From Piscinibacter sp. (GTDB lineage Bacteria > Pseudomonadota > Gammaproteobacteria > Burkholderiales > Burkholderiaceae_C): 64,000 nt of DNA. This document shows positions 1 through 12,259 of the stretch, in pieces (within the stretch, counting starts at the first letter, position 1; every line of letters starts with the position of its first letter). The stretch spans positions 496,001 to 560,000 of the forward strand of contig JADJJI010000001.1 in assembly GCA_016706565.1 (NCBI GenBank). The letters are read 5' to 3'. Made by a program: the position numbers and the translations under genes. The notes beneath the pieces were generated by a model. That model was not told the origin of the DNA, searched no databases, and saw only the letters and a program-made list of their open reading frames with translations.

Positions 1-533
1 TGCTGTGGCGCTTCATCTTCTCGCAGAACGGCCTGGTCAACATCGCGCTGGCCAAGATCGGCATCGCGCCGATCATGTGGCTGGCTGACGAGCGTTACTC
101 GATCTGGACCATCGTGGCACTGTTCACCTGGCAGTTCGGTTCATCGATGGTGGTGTTTCTGGCCGCACTGCAGAACATTCCGAAGTCGCTGTACGAAGCC
201 GCCGACATGGACGGCGCCTCCAGATTCCAGCAGTTCTGGCGCATCACCGTGCCGCTGCTGACGCCGGTGATCTTCTTCAACCTGATCATGCAGCTGGTGC
301 ACGGCTTCCAGGAGTTCAACGGGCCCTACATGGTGACCGAAGGCGGGCCATTGAACTCCACCTACCTGCTCAGCCTGTACATCTACGAAGAGAGTTTTCG
401 CTACTTCAACCTGGGCTACGGCTCGGCGCTGTCGTGGGTGATGTTCGCGCTGGTCGGCGGCTTCAGCGCGCTGTCGTTCTGGAGTTCGAAGTACTGGGTC
501 TTCTACGCCGGCGAGAAGGAAGGCCGTCGATGA
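1..533 (+). CDS. Sugar ABC transporter permease, TogM/MalF-like (5' end off the window)
   Basis: Inner-membrane permease of a carbohydrate ABC importer. The frame is open from base 3, so the N-terminus lies outside the window; 176 residues are visible. The permease coupling motif EAADMDGAS is encoded at about 195-220, followed by WRITVPLL, as in MalF/UgpA permeases, and at least four hydrophobic segments can be seen. Its stop overlaps the start of the next permease (ATGA), so the two are translationally coupled. With a second permease, an ATPase, a binding protein and an oligogalacturonate lyase downstream, the best reading is TogM of an oligogalacturonide importer. The family is clear; the substrate is inferred from neighbours. 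Confidence 0.88.
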   Translation, partial: LWRFIFSQNGLVNIALAKIGIAPIMWLADERYSIWTIVALFTWQFGSSMVVFLAALQNIPKSLYEAADMDGASRFQQFWRITVPLLTPVIFFNLIMQLVHGFQEFNGPYMVTEGGPLNSTYLLSLYIYEESFRYFNLGYGSALSWVMFALVGGFSALSFWSSKYWVFYAGEKEGRR

Positions 534-1408
534 GATCAGTGCTGACCGGGGACGAGGCCGCGCGCACTCGTCGGCGCGAGTCTGGCGCCCTCGCGCTGCG
601 CTATGCGGTGCTGGCTGCCATCGGGCTGATCATGCTGTACCCGCTGGTGTGGCTGGTCGGGGCCTCGTTCAAGTCCAATGCCGAGATCTTCGGCGACATC
701 GGCTTCTGGCCTTCGCACCTGGACTTCGGCGCGTACCTGAAGGGCTGGCGGAACAGTTCCGAATTCACCTTCGCGACCTACTTCGTCAACTCGTTCCTGA
801 TCATCGTGCCGCGCGTGATCGTCACGGTGATCTCCTGCGTGCTGGTGGCCTATGCCTTCGCGCGCTTCGATTTCTGGGGCCGCAAGATTCTCTTTGGCGT
901 GATGGTGTCCACCATGATGCTGCCGCACATCATCCTGCGCATCCCGCAGTACATGATGTTCCGCAGCTTCGGCTGGCTCGACACCTACTGGCCCATCATC
1001 GTGCCGTCGGCCTTTGCCACCGACACCTTCTTCGTGTTCATGCTGGTGCAGTTCCTGCGCGGCATCCCGCGCGACATGGAGGAGGCCGCGCAGCTCGACG
1101 GCTGCAACGCGCTGCAGGTGCTGCTGTTCGTGCTGGTGCCGATGCTCAAGCCGGCGATCATTTCGGTGGTGGTGTTCCAGTTCATCTGGACGATGAATGA
1201 CTTCATGGGGCCGCTCATCTACCTGTCGTCGGTCGAGAAGTACCCGGTGTCGCTGGCGCTCAAGATGAGCATCGGCGCCACCGAGGAGGTCGAATGGGCC
1301 AGCGTGATCGCGATCTCGGTCGTGGCGCTGATCCCATCGGTGGTCGTGTTCCTCGCTGCGCAGCGCTACTTCATCGAAGGCGCGAACTCCAGCGGCGTCA
1401 AGGGGTAA
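530..1408 (+). CDS. Carbohydrate ABC transporter permease, TogN/MalG-like
   Basis: Second inner-membrane permease (292 aa) of the same importer. I chose the ATG at 530 because it overlaps the previous stop and places the first membrane segment near residue 25; a longer in-frame reading would run back into the upstream gene. The MalG-type coupling loop EEAAQLDGCN lies near residue 184 and several transmembrane helices flank it. Six bases separate it from the ATPase gene. The role in oligogalacturonide uptake is inferred from the lyase and pectinesterase in the same run. Confidence 0.9.
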   Translation: MRSVLTGDEAARTRRRESGALALRYAVLAAIGLIMLYPLVWLVGASFKSNAEIFGDIGFWPSHLDFGAYLKGWRNSSEFTFATYFVNSFLIIVPRVIVTVISCVLVAYAFARFDFWGRKILFGVMVSTMMLPHIILRIPQYMMFRSFGWLDTYWPIIVPSAFATDTFFVFMLVQFLRGIPRDMEEAAQLDGCNALQVLLFVLVPMLKPAIISVVVFQFIWTMNDFMGPLIYLSSVEKYPVSLALKMSIGATEEVEWASVIAISVVALIPSVVVFLAAQRYFIEGANSSGVKG

Positions 1409-1414
1409 GGGCAG

Positions 1415-2542
<1,128 letters not shown>

Positions 2543-3964
2543 GCCGCCGAAGCGAAGCGCCTCTGAAAGTGCGCAGCGTAGGCGGCTCATACTCAGGCCG
2601 ACGCTGGCCAGCTTCGCCGGGCCTTCGCTGTGGCCTGAAACGCGATCGACGCGGCGCCGCCTGCTCCTGGGTTCCGGTGCAGCGCTGGCCTGGCTGGGCC
2701 TGCCGGCACTGGCGAATGCCGCACGCACGCTGCGCTTCTCGTGGTGGGGCGGCACGGCGCGCCACAACGCCACGCTGAAGGCGATCGCCGCCTACGAGGC
2801 GCGCCACCCCGGCGTGCGCATCAAGCCGGAGTACATGGGCACCAACGGCTACCTCGAGAAGCTGACGATGCAGATCGTCAGCGGCACCGAGCCCGACCTG
2901 ATGCAGATCGACTGGGCCTGGCTGGCGATGTTCAGCCGCCGCGGCGACGGCTTCGCCGACCTCCACTCGCTGCGCGACCATATCGATCTCGCGCAGTACG
3001 GTGAGGACGACTTGCGCATGACCACGGTCGCGGGCCGGCTCAACGGCATGCCGGTGTCGTTCACCGCGCGGCTGTTCTTCTGGAATGCGGCGAGCTTCGA
3101 GCGTGCCGGCCTGCGCATTCCGGCCACGTGGGACGAGTTCATTGCCGCCGGCGCGCGCTTTCGCCAGGCATTCGGCGAGCGTGCCTACCCGATGGACGGC
3201 GAGATCTACGACGCGCTGCTGATGACGCACGCCCAGGCCTTCCAGCGCCACGGCCAGCCCTATGTGCACCCGGGCGAGCCACGCATCGCGATGAGCGAAG
3301 CCGCGCTGCTCGACTGGGTGACGCAGTACCGCGCTCTGGTCGCCGCACGCGCGATCACGCCGCTGCCCTACCGCGCCAGCCTCGGCGGCGCGCGCAAGGC
3401 CACCGAGCAGCAACCCGACTGGGTGGTCGGCAACTGGGCCGGCAACTACACCTGGGACAGCACGCTGCCGGCGCGGCTGGCCTCGCTCGACAAGCAGCAA
3501 CGACTCGAGCTCGGGCCCTTCCTGACCGTGCCCGGCGCGCGCGCCAGCGGCATCTTCGGCCGGCCGGCGATGGTCCTTGCGATCGGCCGCAACAGCACGC
3601 AGCGCGAGGCGGCAGCCGATTTCCTCAACTTCCTGCTGACCGACACCGAGGCGGCGCGCATCCTGGGCATGGTTCGCGGCCTGCCGACGGCGGCCAGCGC
3701 TGCCAAGGTGCTCGAGGGCGACCCGCGCCTGAGCCCGCTGCAGTTGCAGGCGCAGCGCGCGATCGCCGAGCAACGCCGCGCCGGCCGCATCGACATGCCC
3801 TCGCCGCTGTTCGAGGACGCGCGCTTTCGCAAGTTCATGGTCGAGGTGTTCGAGCTGCTCGCCTACGGGAAGCTCGACGAGCACGAGGCCGCGCAGCGGC
3901 TGCGCGCCGACGGCGCCGGCCTGCTCGCCCGAATCGGCAAACGCTGACCCCGAGAGAAACCCAC

Positions 3965-5119
3965 ATGGCCAAGCATCAGATCCGCCCGCTGCAATTCCAG
4001 GTCTCGCTCGATCCGGACACCGGCGCCCGCGTCACGCGACTCACTCCGCCGGACGTGACCTGCCACCGCAACTACTTCTACCAGAAGTGCTTCACCAACG
4101 ACGGCACCCGATTGCTGTTCGGCGCCGAATTCGGCCCGGGCACCGACTGGAACTACCACCTGCTCGACTTGAGGAGCGGCGAGGCACTGCAACTCACGGA
4201 TCGACCGGCCGAGAACACCTTCGGCGGCTTCCTCAGCCCGGACGATCGCTCTCTCTACTTTGTTCGCGAGCAGCGGCAATTGATCCGCCTCGATCTGGCC
4301 ACGCTGCAGGAGGACGTGGCCTACGTCGTACCCGACGGCTGGGTGGGCTACGGCACCTGGGTGTCGAACAGTGACTGCACGAAGATGGTGGGCATCGAGA
4401 TCCGCGCGAGCGACTGGTTCCCGCTGACCGATTGGCAGAAGTTTCGCGAGATGTTCTTCCGCAAGCCGCGCTGCCGGTTGATCCGCATCGACCTCGCCAC
4501 CGGACAGCGCACGACGATTCACGAAGTGGACCTGTGGCTCGGCCACCCGCAGTACCGGCCGTTCGACGACAACACCATCGCCTTCTGCCACGAGGGCAAC
4601 CACGACCTGATCGACGCGCGCATGTGGTTCGTCGACGAGGACGGCAGCAACGTGCGCTGCGGCAAGGTCCATGGCGAAGGCGAGAGTTGCACGCACGAGT
4701 TCTGGGTACCCGACGGCTCGGCCATGGTCTACGTGTCCTACCTCAAGGGCCAGCCGGAGCGCTGGATCCGCGCGCTCGACCCCGTCACTCTCGAAGACCG
4801 CGCGCTCACGCGCATGCCGCCGTGCTCGCACCTGATGAGCAACCACGACGGCACGCTGCTCGTCGGAGACGGCCACGCCACGCCGGCCGACGTGGACGAC
4901 AAGTCGGGCTACGCGATCCAGAACGACCCCTACCTGCACCTGTTCGACCTGAAGGCCGGCACACACCGCACGATCGCGCGGCACGACAGCTCGTGGCAGG
5001 TCTACAAGGGCGATCGGCAGGTGACGCACCCGCACCCTTCGTTCACGCCCGACGAGAAACAAGTGCTGTGGAGCTGCGACAAGTCTGGCGAGCCCGGCCT
5101 CTTCTTGGCCGACCTTTGA
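3965..5119 (+). CDS. ogl: Oligogalacturonate lyase (PL22)
   Basis: Cytoplasmic lyase (384 aa) that cleaves imported digalacturonate and unsaturated oligogalacturonides to 5-keto-4-deoxyuronate and galacturonate. The sequence is a typical Ogl seven-bladed propeller: TRLTPPDVTCHRNYFYQKCF near the N-terminus, TDWNYHLLDL, FCHEGNHDL, and HEFWVPDGSAMVYVSYLKG, which contribute the metal-binding His residues of the family. ATG 3965 has a GAGAG ribosome site about ten bases upstream. It follows the binding-protein gene by 17 bases and overlaps the pectinesterase start, so it belongs to the same operon. This gene is the main reason for reading the importer as Tog-like. Confidence 0.93.
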   Translation: MAKHQIRPLQFQVSLDPDTGARVTRLTPPDVTCHRNYFYQKCFTNDGTRLLFGAEFGPGTDWNYHLLDLRSGEALQLTDRPAENTFGGFLSPDDRSLYFVREQRQLIRLDLATLQEDVAYVVPDGWVGYGTWVSNSDCTKMVGIEIRASDWFPLTDWQKFREMFFRKPRCRLIRIDLATGQRTTIHEVDLWLGHPQYRPFDDNTIAFCHEGNHDLIDARMWFVDEDGSNVRCGKVHGEGESCTHEFWVPDGSAMVYVSYLKGQPERWIRALDPVTLEDRALTRMPPCSHLMSNHDGTLLVGDGHATPADVDDKSGYAIQNDPYLHLFDLKAGTHRTIARHDSSWQVYKGDRQVTHPHPSFTPDEKQVLWSCDKSGEPGLFLADL

Positions 5120-6564
5120 CACGCACCCGAGTCGCCTTCGGCGCCGCCGCCGTGGCGCTCGCGCTCGCCGCGTTCGGCTGCGCCGCGCCGCGCGACGACT
5201 GCCCGAGCGTCACGCCGCGCGTCGGCGCCCAACGCCCGCAACTCGACGCTGCGCAGGCTCGCGCCTACAGCCGCGAGCGCGTACTCGGTGCCGCAGGGCG
5301 GGCTGGCGACCTGCAACGCGACGGCTGGGATCCGCTGGCCGACACGGTGATCACGGGCGAGCGGCTGCCCGCCTTCCAGTACCGGGTCGACCCGGCGTGG
5401 GCCGATGGCCGCACGGTCTTCGCCACCGTGCAGGCCGCGGTGAACCGCGCGCACACCGACATCGGCGCCGGCGCGCAGCGCGCGCCGCGCATCTACATCG
5501 GCATCGCGCCCGGGCGCTACCGCGAGCTGGTCTTCGTGCCGACCGGGCCGGTGCCGATCACGCTGTGGGGCCTCGGCCGGCTGCCGCACGAAGTGACGAT
5601 CGAGGAAGACCTCGACGCCGGTGTCGGCGCGGCCGACTACCGCCGCCGCTTCGCGCGCGTCTACGAGGCGCCGGGCGTGCACCCAGAGGTGGCTGCCTTC
5701 TATCGCGAGTGCATTCGCGAGGATGCCGCCTCGCGCAGTTGCATGAACGTGATGTGGGTGCGCAACGACGGTTTCCAGCTGCGCCACCTCGCCGTCGCCA
5801 ACGTGCCGGGCCAGACGCGTCAGCGCCACCAGCAGGCGGTGGCCTTTCGCTCCGAAGGAGCCGACCGCGTGCACCTCGAGCAGGTGCAGTTGCACGGGCT
5901 GCAGGACACGCTGTACCTGCGCACGCCCACGCCAGACAGCACGGTGCGCAGCTTCGTTCACCGCAGCCTGATCGAGGGTGACGTCGACTTCATCTATGGC
6001 GCTGGCACAGCCTACTTCCTGCGCAGCGAGATCCGCTTCGTCGGCCCGCGCCGTGGGCAGACGCATGGCTGGGTGGCCGCGCCGAGCACACACCTGCGGA
6101 TCCCCTACGGATTCGTCTTCGAAGACTGCGACTTCAGCGCCGATGGCAATGCGCTGCCCGGCCGCGTGGCGCTGGCGCGGCAGTGGTTCACCGGCGCAGG
6201 CTGCAGCCCCTACGGCAGCCAGGCCACCGCGTGCACGCTGCTGGGCGCCGGCCAGTCCGCCAGCGGGCCTGGGCAAGTGCGCCGCGCGTCGATCGAAGCC
6301 GTGGGCAAGATGGTGGTGCTGCGCTCGCGCATCGGCGCGCACATAGACACCGCGCAGCCCTGGGCGCCGTGGCAGACCGACCCGGCACACCGCGCCTACC
6401 GGCCGGCGCAGTTCGATGGCGACGACTTCTGGACGCGGCTCGCCAGCGCAGGCCTCGATCCGGCGGCGCTGGGCTACGCCCGCGCAACGCCTGCGCAGCC
6501 CTGGCTGGCCGAGTTCGGCAACCGCGACAGCAGCGCTCTCAGCTGCCCATCAGGTCGGCCATGA
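5116..6564 (+). CDS. Pectinesterase (pectin methylesterase), probable lipoprotein
   Basis: Removes methyl esters from pectin or methylated oligogalacturonides (482 aa, CE8). Family landmarks are GRYRE near residue 132, QQAV near 238, QDTLY near 262 (first catalytic Asp), DVDFIYG near 288 (second Asp) and ARQW near 354 (substrate-binding Arg). The start is a TTG at 5116 overlapping the lyase stop; no ATG or GTG precedes the signal sequence. The N-terminus is hydrophobic and ends AAFGC, a weak lipobox, which fits the outer-membrane PemB/YbhC type acting on short substrates. The last 26 bases overlap the convergent kinase gene. Confidence 0.9.
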   Translation: MTRTRVAFGAAAVALALAAFGCAAPRDDCPSVTPRVGAQRPQLDAAQARAYSRERVLGAAGRAGDLQRDGWDPLADTVITGERLPAFQYRVDPAWADGRTVFATVQAAVNRAHTDIGAGAQRAPRIYIGIAPGRYRELVFVPTGPVPITLWGLGRLPHEVTIEEDLDAGVGAADYRRRFARVYEAPGVHPEVAAFYRECIREDAASRSCMNVMWVRNDGFQLRHLAVANVPGQTRQRHQQAVAFRSEGADRVHLEQVQLHGLQDTLYLRTPTPDSTVRSFVHRSLIEGDVDFIYGAGTAYFLRSEIRFVGPRRGQTHGWVAAPSTHLRIPYGFVFEDCDFSADGNALPGRVALARQWFTGAGCSPYGSQATACTLLGAGQSASGPGQVRRASIEAVGKMVVLRSRIGAHIDTAQPWAPWQTDPAHRAYRPAQFDGDDFWTRLASAGLDPAALGYARATPAQPWLAEFGNRDSSALSCPSGRP

Positions 6565-7486
6565 GTTCGCGCGGGATCAGCGCGCCGCGGTGCTGCACGA
6601 CGCGCGCTGCGACGAGGTTGCCCGCCGCAGCCGCCTGCACCGCGCTGCCGCCGCCCAGCCGCGCGGCCAGGTAGCCGCCTGCGAACGCATCGCCGGCGGC
6701 GGTGCTGTCGACCACCTTCACGCCCGGCACCGTCGGCACCTCGCGGGCCGATGTCGAGCCGCAGCGCACCAGCGTCGGCAGTGCCCCGCGCTTGACGACG
6801 ACCTCCGGGCACGGGTGCGCCAGCGTCGCGGCGAGTTGCGCCTCGGCCTCCTCCCCGCCCCACAGTGCCTGTTCGTCGTCCAGCGTCAACAGCGCCACGC
6901 TGCAGGCCGCCAGCGCCCGGCCGAACAACTCGCGCGCGCGATCCGCGTCCGGCCACAGGCGCGGCCGGTAGTTGTTGTCGAACGCGACCAGTGCGCCGCG
7001 TTCGCGCAATCGCGCGGCCAGCGCCAGCAAGCGCTCGGCACCTTGCGGCGGCAGGATCGCGAGACTGATGCCACTGAAATGCAGCGCGTCGATGTGCTCG
7101 GCCTCGCGCTCGAGCGGCGTGTCGCCGGCGGCCGTGTCGAAGTACTCGCGCGCCGCGCTGCGTTCGCGCCAGTAGTTGAAGCGGCGCTCGCCGGCCGCAT
7201 CGACCTCGATCAGGTACAGGCCCGGCAGTCGGCCGGGCAGACGCCGCACCAGCGAGGTTTGCAGCCCCTCGTCGTGCCAGCGGTGCCGCAGGCCGTCGCT
7301 GAGCGGGTCGTCGCCGAGCGCCGTCGCGTACGACACCGACAGCCTCCCCGGCCGCGCGCAGCGCGCCAGATAGACGGCCGTGTTCAGCGTGTCTCCTCCG
7401 AAGCCCTGGCGCATCGTGCCGAATGCCTCGCCTTGCAGTTCGAGCATGCATTCGCCGAACGAAACGACGCGCAACGGCCGTGCCAT
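6539..7486 (-). CDS. kdgK: 2-keto-3-deoxygluconate kinase
   Basis: PfkB-family cytoplasmic kinase (315 aa) that phosphorylates KDG, the intermediate formed from 5-keto-4-deoxyuronate after oligogalacturonate cleavage. The N-terminus has VVSFGECMLEL and GGDTLNTA. The C-terminal anion-hole motif is DSTAAGDAF (residues 260-268); AAGD rather than GAGD is usual for KdgK. An AGGGAGA-type ribosome site precedes the ATG. It is divergent from uronate dehydrogenase, with a KdgR-like operator candidate between them. An aldolase (KDPG aldolase) to complete the route is not in the window. Confidence 0.9.
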   Translation of the reverse strand: MARPLRVVSFGECMLELQGEAFGTMRQGFGGDTLNTAVYLARCARPGRLSVSYATALGDDPLSDGLRHRWHDEGLQTSLVRRLPGRLPGLYLIEVDAAGERRFNYWRERSAAREYFDTAAGDTPLEREAEHIDALHFSGISLAILPPQGAERLLALAARLRERGALVAFDNNYRPRLWPDADRARELFGRALAACSVALLTLDDEQALWGGEEAEAQLAATLAHPCPEVVVKRGALPTLVRCGSTSAREVPTVPGVKVVDSTAAGDAFAGGYLAARLGGGSAVQAAAAGNLVAARVVQHRGALIPRELMADLMGS

Positions 7487-7504
7487 GGAATCTCCCTAGC
7501 TATT

Positions 7505-7519
7505 TGAAACAGTGTTCCG
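7505..7519. promoter_or_regulatory. KdgR-like operator candidate between kdgK and udh
   Basis: The 90-base divergent spacer contains TGAAACAGTGTTCCG, an imperfect palindrome (TGAAACA, one base, TGTTCCG). It resembles the known KdgR operator core TGAAACA-TGTTTCA of pectin genes, with two mismatches in the right half. It lies 19 bases from the kdgK start and 58 from udh. No KdgR/IclR regulator gene is in the window, so binding is inference. Confidence 0.4.
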
Positions 7520-7576
7520 ATATTCTACGAAGCCTCGTTCCATCTCGTTCTGCGGAGAAACACCGCCAACGCTCGC

Positions 7577-8377
7577 ATGATCGACACCCTGCTGCTCACC
7601 GGCGCGGCCGGCACACTCGGCCGTTTGCTGGCCGAGCCGTTGCGCATGCGCTGCCGGCAGCTCGTGATCTCCGACCTGGCCGGGCCACTGGCCACCCTGG
7701 CGCCGCCGCACGGCGCACGAGCGGTGGCCTGCGATCTGAGTGCCGCTGCGGCAGCGCGAGACTTGCTGCGCGGGGTCGACGCCGTGGTTCACCTCGGCGG
7801 TGTGTCGGTGGAAGGCCCCTTCGAGCCGATCCTCGAGGCCAACATCCGCGGCACCTTCAACCTCTATGACGCGGCACGTCGCGCCGGCACGCGGCGCGTC
7901 GTCTATGCAAGCTCCAACCACGTGACCGGCTGCCACCCGGTCGGAACTCAGCTCGACCCGGCCGACGAAACCCGACCCGACGGCCACTACGGGCTGAGCA
8001 AGCTGTTCGGCGAGGGCGTGGCGCGAATGCACCACGACCGCTACGGCATCGAGAGCGTGTGCCTGCGCATCGGCACCGCGACGCCCGAACCGGCCGACCG
8101 ACGCGCCCTGTCCACCTGGATCAGCCCGCGCGATCTGATCGCGCTGGTGATGGCGTCGCTCGAGGCGCCACAGGTCGGTTGCCTGATCGCGTATGGCCTG
8201 TCGGACAACCCGCGCCGCTGGTGGAACTGCGACGAGGCCTGGGCCCGGCTGGGCTTTCGCCCGCAGGACAGCGCCGAACCCTGGGCGAGCCGCGTCGAAT
8301 CCGTTCCCGTTCCCGGCGGCCAGATTGCCCAGGCGCTGCAGGGCGGCAGCTTCCTGTCCATCGGGCCGTTCGATTGA
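7577..8377 (+). CDS. udh: Uronate dehydrogenase
   Basis: NAD-dependent short-chain/epimerase-type enzyme (266 aa) that oxidises galacturonate or glucuronate to the aldarolactone. The Rossmann motif GAAGTLG is at residues 9-15 and the catalytic YGLSK at about 138-142. SSNHVTG and NPRRWW match the Udh family, which is about 265-275 aa. The possible ribosome site GGAGA lies rather far (about 20 bases) from the ATG. The genes downstream (TRAP importer, lactonase, galactarate dehydratase) form the oxidative uronate route, which supports Udh over a generic epimerase. Confidence 0.9.
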   Translation: MIDTLLLTGAAGTLGRLLAEPLRMRCRQLVISDLAGPLATLAPPHGARAVACDLSAAAAARDLLRGVDAVVHLGGVSVEGPFEPILEANIRGTFNLYDAARRAGTRRVVYASSNHVTGCHPVGTQLDPADETRPDGHYGLSKLFGEGVARMHHDRYGIESVCLRIGTATPEPADRRALSTWISPRDLIALVMASLEAPQVGCLIAYGLSDNPRRWWNCDEAWARLGFRPQDSAEPWASRVESVPVPGGQIAQALQGGSFLSIGPFD

Positions 8378-8411
8378 AGGCCCACCCACGACAAGACCCA
8401 AGGAGACTCCC

Positions 8412-9380
8412 ATGACCCTTCCGCTTCACACCCTGGCCATTCTTGGAGCGACGCTCGTCGCATCCGCCGCCCAGGCCACCGAGTTCCGCTCCTCCGACAT
8501 CCACCCCGACGACTACCCCACCGTGCTGGCCGTGCGCCACATGGGCGAGACGCTGGCCAAGGCCACGGGCGGCAAGCACACGATCAAGGTGTTCGCCAAG
8601 TCGGCCCTGGGCAACGAGAAAGACACCATCGAGCAGACCAAGCTCGGCGCGCTGGCGATGACGCGCGTCAACGTGGCGCCGATGAACAACATCTGCCCGG
8701 CCACCATGGTGCCGACCATGCCCTTCCTGTTCCGCAGCACCGAGCACATGCGCCGTGTGCTCGACGGCGCCATCGGCGACGAGATCCTGAAGGACTGCGA
8801 ATCCCAAGGTTTCATCGGCCTGGCGTTCTACGACTCCGGCTCACGCTCGATCTACTCGGTGAAGAAGCCGGTGAAGACGATCGCCGACACCAAGGGCATG
8901 AAGATCCGCGTGCAGCAGAGCGACCTGTGGGTGGCGCTGATGGAAGCGATGGGCGCGAACGCCACGCCCATGCCATTCGGCGAGGTCTACACCGCGCTGA
9001 AGACCGGCCTGGTCGACGCCGCCGAGAACAACTACCCGAGCTACGAGAGCACGCGCCACTTCGAGGTGGCGAAGTTCTACAACAAGACCGAGCACTCGAT
9101 GGCGCCGGAGATCCTGCTGTTCAGCAAGAAGGTGTGGGACGGCCTGTCGCCCGAGGAGCAAAAGCAGATCCGCGCTGCGGCGAAGGAGAGCGTGGGCCAT
9201 ATGCGCAAGCTGTGGGACGAGCGCGAGGCCAAGTCGCTCGAGATGGTGAAGGCCGGCGGCGCGCAGGTGATCGAGGTCGACAAGGCCGGCTTCCAGGCGG
9301 CGATGAAGCCGGTCTACGACAAGTTCCTCAAGGACCCGAAGCTGCAGGACCTGGTGCGCCGTATTGGCGAAGTGAAGTGA
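8412..9380 (+). CDS. TRAP transporter solute-binding protein, DctP family
   Basis: Periplasmic receptor (322 aa) of a TRAP importer. A Sec signal ending ASAAQA is at residues 1-20. The core carries the DctP pattern, with [33 protein letters not shown] with the carboxylate-binding Arg, and [23 protein letters not shown] strong AAGGAGA site precedes ATG 8412. It is followed by the two membrane subunits, after an abnormal poly-G tract. Placed between uronate dehydrogenase and galactarate dehydratase, the likely ligand is a hexuronate or aldarate; this is inferred from context. Confidence 0.9.
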   Translation: MTLPLHTLAILGATLVASAAQATEFRSSDIHPDDYPTVLAVRHMGETLAKATGGKHTIKVFAKSALGNEKDTIEQTKLGALAMTRVNVAPMNNICPATMVPTMPFLFRSTEHMRRVLDGAIGDEILKDCESQGFIGLAFYDSGSRSIYSVKKPVKTIADTKGMKIRVQQSDLWVALMEAMGANATPMPFGEVYTALKTGLVDAAENNYPSYESTRHFEVAKFYNKTEHSMAPEILLFSKKVWDGLSPEEQKQIRAAAKESVGHMRKLWDEREAKSLEMVKAGGAQVIEVDKAGFQAAMKPVYDKFLKDPKLQDLVRRIGEVK

Positions 9381-9408
9381 CTCAGTTGACTGCCGCGCCG
9401 CGGGGGGG

Positions 9409-9925
<517 letters not shown>

Positions 9926-9935
<10 letters not shown>

Positions 9936-11209
9936 CCATCCTGTGCGTGAGCTTCACGTTCTTGCTGCTGCTGGGCGTGCCGGTCGCCTTCTCGATCGGC
10001 CTGTCGTCGCTGGCCACCATCCTGTACGAAGGCCTGCCGCTTGCGGTGGGCTTTCAGCAGATGATCTCCGGGATGAATCCGTTTTCGTTCCTGGCGATCC
10101 CGTTCTTCATCTTCGCCGGCGAAATCATGCTGTACGGCGGCGTCGCCGACCGCATCGTCGGCTTCGCCAAGGCGCTGGCCGGCCACGTGCGCGGCGGCCT
10201 GGGCATGACCAACGTGCTGGCCTGCACCCTGTTCGGCGGCGTCTCCGGCTCGCCGGTGGCCGACGTGTCGGCGATGGGCGCGGTGCTGATACCGCAGATG
10301 AAGAAGGAGGGCTACCACGCCGACTACGCCGTCAACGTGACCACGCATGCCTCGCTGGTCGGCGCGCTGATGCCCACCTCGCACAACCTGATCATCTTCA
10401 CGCTGGCCGCCAGCGGCAAGGTGAGCATCGCAGCGCTGATCCTCGCGGGCATCGTGCCGGCGATCATCCTCACCGTGTGCAACCTCGTGGCGGCCTATGC
10501 GGTGGCGGTCAAGCGCGGCTACCCGGCCGGCACCTTCCCGGGCTGGAAGATCGTCGGGCAGTCGTTCGCCGCTTCGCTGCCCGGGCTGCTGGTGGTGGTG
10601 ATCATCATCGCGGGCATCCTGTCGGGCGCGTTCACGGCCACCGAGTCGGCCTCGGTCGCGGTGCTGTGGGCGCTGTTCCTGTCGGCCATCGTCTACCGCA
10701 AGCTCACGCGCGAGCAGTTCCTGAAGGCGGCCGCCAAGGCGGTCAAGACCACCGGCACGGTGCTGCTGCTGATCGGCATCAGCTCGATGTTTGGCTACCT
10801 GATCGGCCTGTATGGCGTGGCCGAGCTCACCGGCAAGACGCTGGCCGCGACGAGCAGCTCGCCCTGGGTGATCTTCCTGTGGGTGAACATCATCCTGTTC
10901 GTGCTCGGTACCTTCCTCGACATGGCGGCGACGATCCTGATCTGCACGCCGATCTTCCTGCCGATCTGCCAGCAGTACGGCATGAGCACCGAGCAGTTCG
11001 GCATCGTCATGCTGATCAATTGCGCCCTCGGGCTGAACACGCCGCCGGTGGGCACCACGCAGTTCGTCGGCTGCACCATCGGCGAGATCTCGGTGGGCGA
11101 GGTGATGAAGACCATCTGGCCGTTCTACGGCGCGCTGATCGCCGCACTCATGCTCGTCACCTACGTGCCGGGTTTCGCGATGTGGCTGCCCAACCTCGTG
11201 CTGAAGTAA
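9926..11209 (+). CDS. TRAP transporter large permease, DctM family
   Basis: Large inner-membrane subunit (427 aa, usual length) with about 12 hydrophobic segments. Conserved DctM stretches include PFSFLAIPFFIFAGEIM, LFGGVSGSPVADVSAMG and LNTPPVGTTQFVGC. It uses the sodium gradient to take up the ligand delivered by the DctP protein at 8412. It ends 10 bases before the lactonase gene, so uptake and catabolism are probably co-transcribed. Confidence 0.92.
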
Positions 11210-11219
11210 CCTCGCCCGC

Positions 11220-12230
11220 ATGGACAGACCGATCGTCTACGTCAGCAACGCCGACAGCGGCGAGATCTCGGTGCTCGCGCTCGACGAGTCGCGCGGCACG
11301 CTCGCCAGCGTGCAGACCGTGGCCGCGCACGGCACCGTGATGCCGATGGCGCTGAGCCCCGACGGGCGCGTGCTCTATGCCGCGCGGCGCAACGAGCCCT
11401 GGTCGGTGCTCGCCTTCGCCATCGATGCACGCGACGGCCGCCTCGCACCGCTGGCCGAAGCGCCCTTGCCGCAGAGCATGGCGCACATCGCGCTGGACGG
11501 CAGCGGCCGCTGGCTGTTCAGCGCCTCGTACCACGGCAACCTGCTGGCGCTGAGCCCGATCGATGCCGATGGCCGGCCCGGCCCAGCCACGCAGGTGATC
11601 CCCACCGGGCCGAAGGCGCATGCCATGCGCGCGGCGCCTGGCAACCGCTTCGTCTATGCCACCTCGCTGGGCGGCGGCGTGGTAATGCAGTTCGGCTTCG
11701 ATGCGGCCCACGGCACGCTCACGCCGATGGCGCCGCGCGACATCGCCGTGCGCGCAGGCGCCGGCCCGCGCCACCTCGCCTTCCATCCGGGCGGCCGCTT
11801 CGTCTACCTGCTCAACGAGCTCGACGCGTCGGTCGACGTGTTCAGCCTCGATCCGCACAGCGGCACGTTGGCCTGCGTGCAGAGCGTTCCCGCGCTGCCG
11901 CCCGCATTCAGCGGCGAACCCTGGGCCGCCGAACTGCGCCTCACGCCCGATGCCCGCTTCCTCTACACGAGCGAACGCCGTTCCAGCACGCTGGCCGGCT
12001 TTGCGGTCGGCGCCAACGGGCGGCTCGCACCGATCGGCCATTGGCCCACGCAGGCGCAGCCGCGCGGCTTCGCGATCTCGCCCTCGGGCCGCTGGCTGAT
12101 CGCCGCCGGGCAGTTGTCGAACGCCGTGAACGTGCATGCCATTGACACGGCCACCGGCCATCTCACCCTGTGCCACGAACACGCCGTGGGCCGCAATCCC
12201 AACTGGGTCGAGGCGATCGCCCTGCCCTGA
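11220..12230 (+). CDS. Lactonase, 6-phosphogluconolactonase-like seven-bladed propeller
   Basis: Propeller protein of the COG2706 lactonase family (336 aa). Repeated blades follow the pattern [45 protein letters not shown] and [15 protein letters not shown], with the family motif [19 protein letters not shown]. In this neighbourhood its natural job would be to open the aldarolactone released by uronate dehydrogenase. That substrate is inference; the fold assignment is firm. It may instead act on other sugar lactones. It lies between the TRAP genes and the TctC gene on the same strand. Confidence 0.82.
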   Translation: MDRPIVYVSNADSGEISVLALDESRGTLASVQTVAAHGTVMPMALSPDGRVLYAARRNEPWSVLAFAIDARDGRLAPLAEAPLPQSMAHIALDGSGRWLFSASYHGNLLALSPIDADGRPGPATQVIPTGPKAHAMRAAPGNRFVYATSLGGGVVMQFGFDAAHGTLTPMAPRDIAVRAGAGPRHLAFHPGGRFVYLLNELDASVDVFSLDPHSGTLACVQSVPALPPAFSGEPWAAELRLTPDARFLYTSERRSSTLAGFAVGANGRLAPIGHWPTQAQPRGFAISPSGRWLIAAGQLSNAVNVHAIDTATGHLTLCHEHAVGRNPNWVEAIALP

Positions 12231-12259
12231 CCCTTCACTCCCGTTCAAGGAATTCAATC

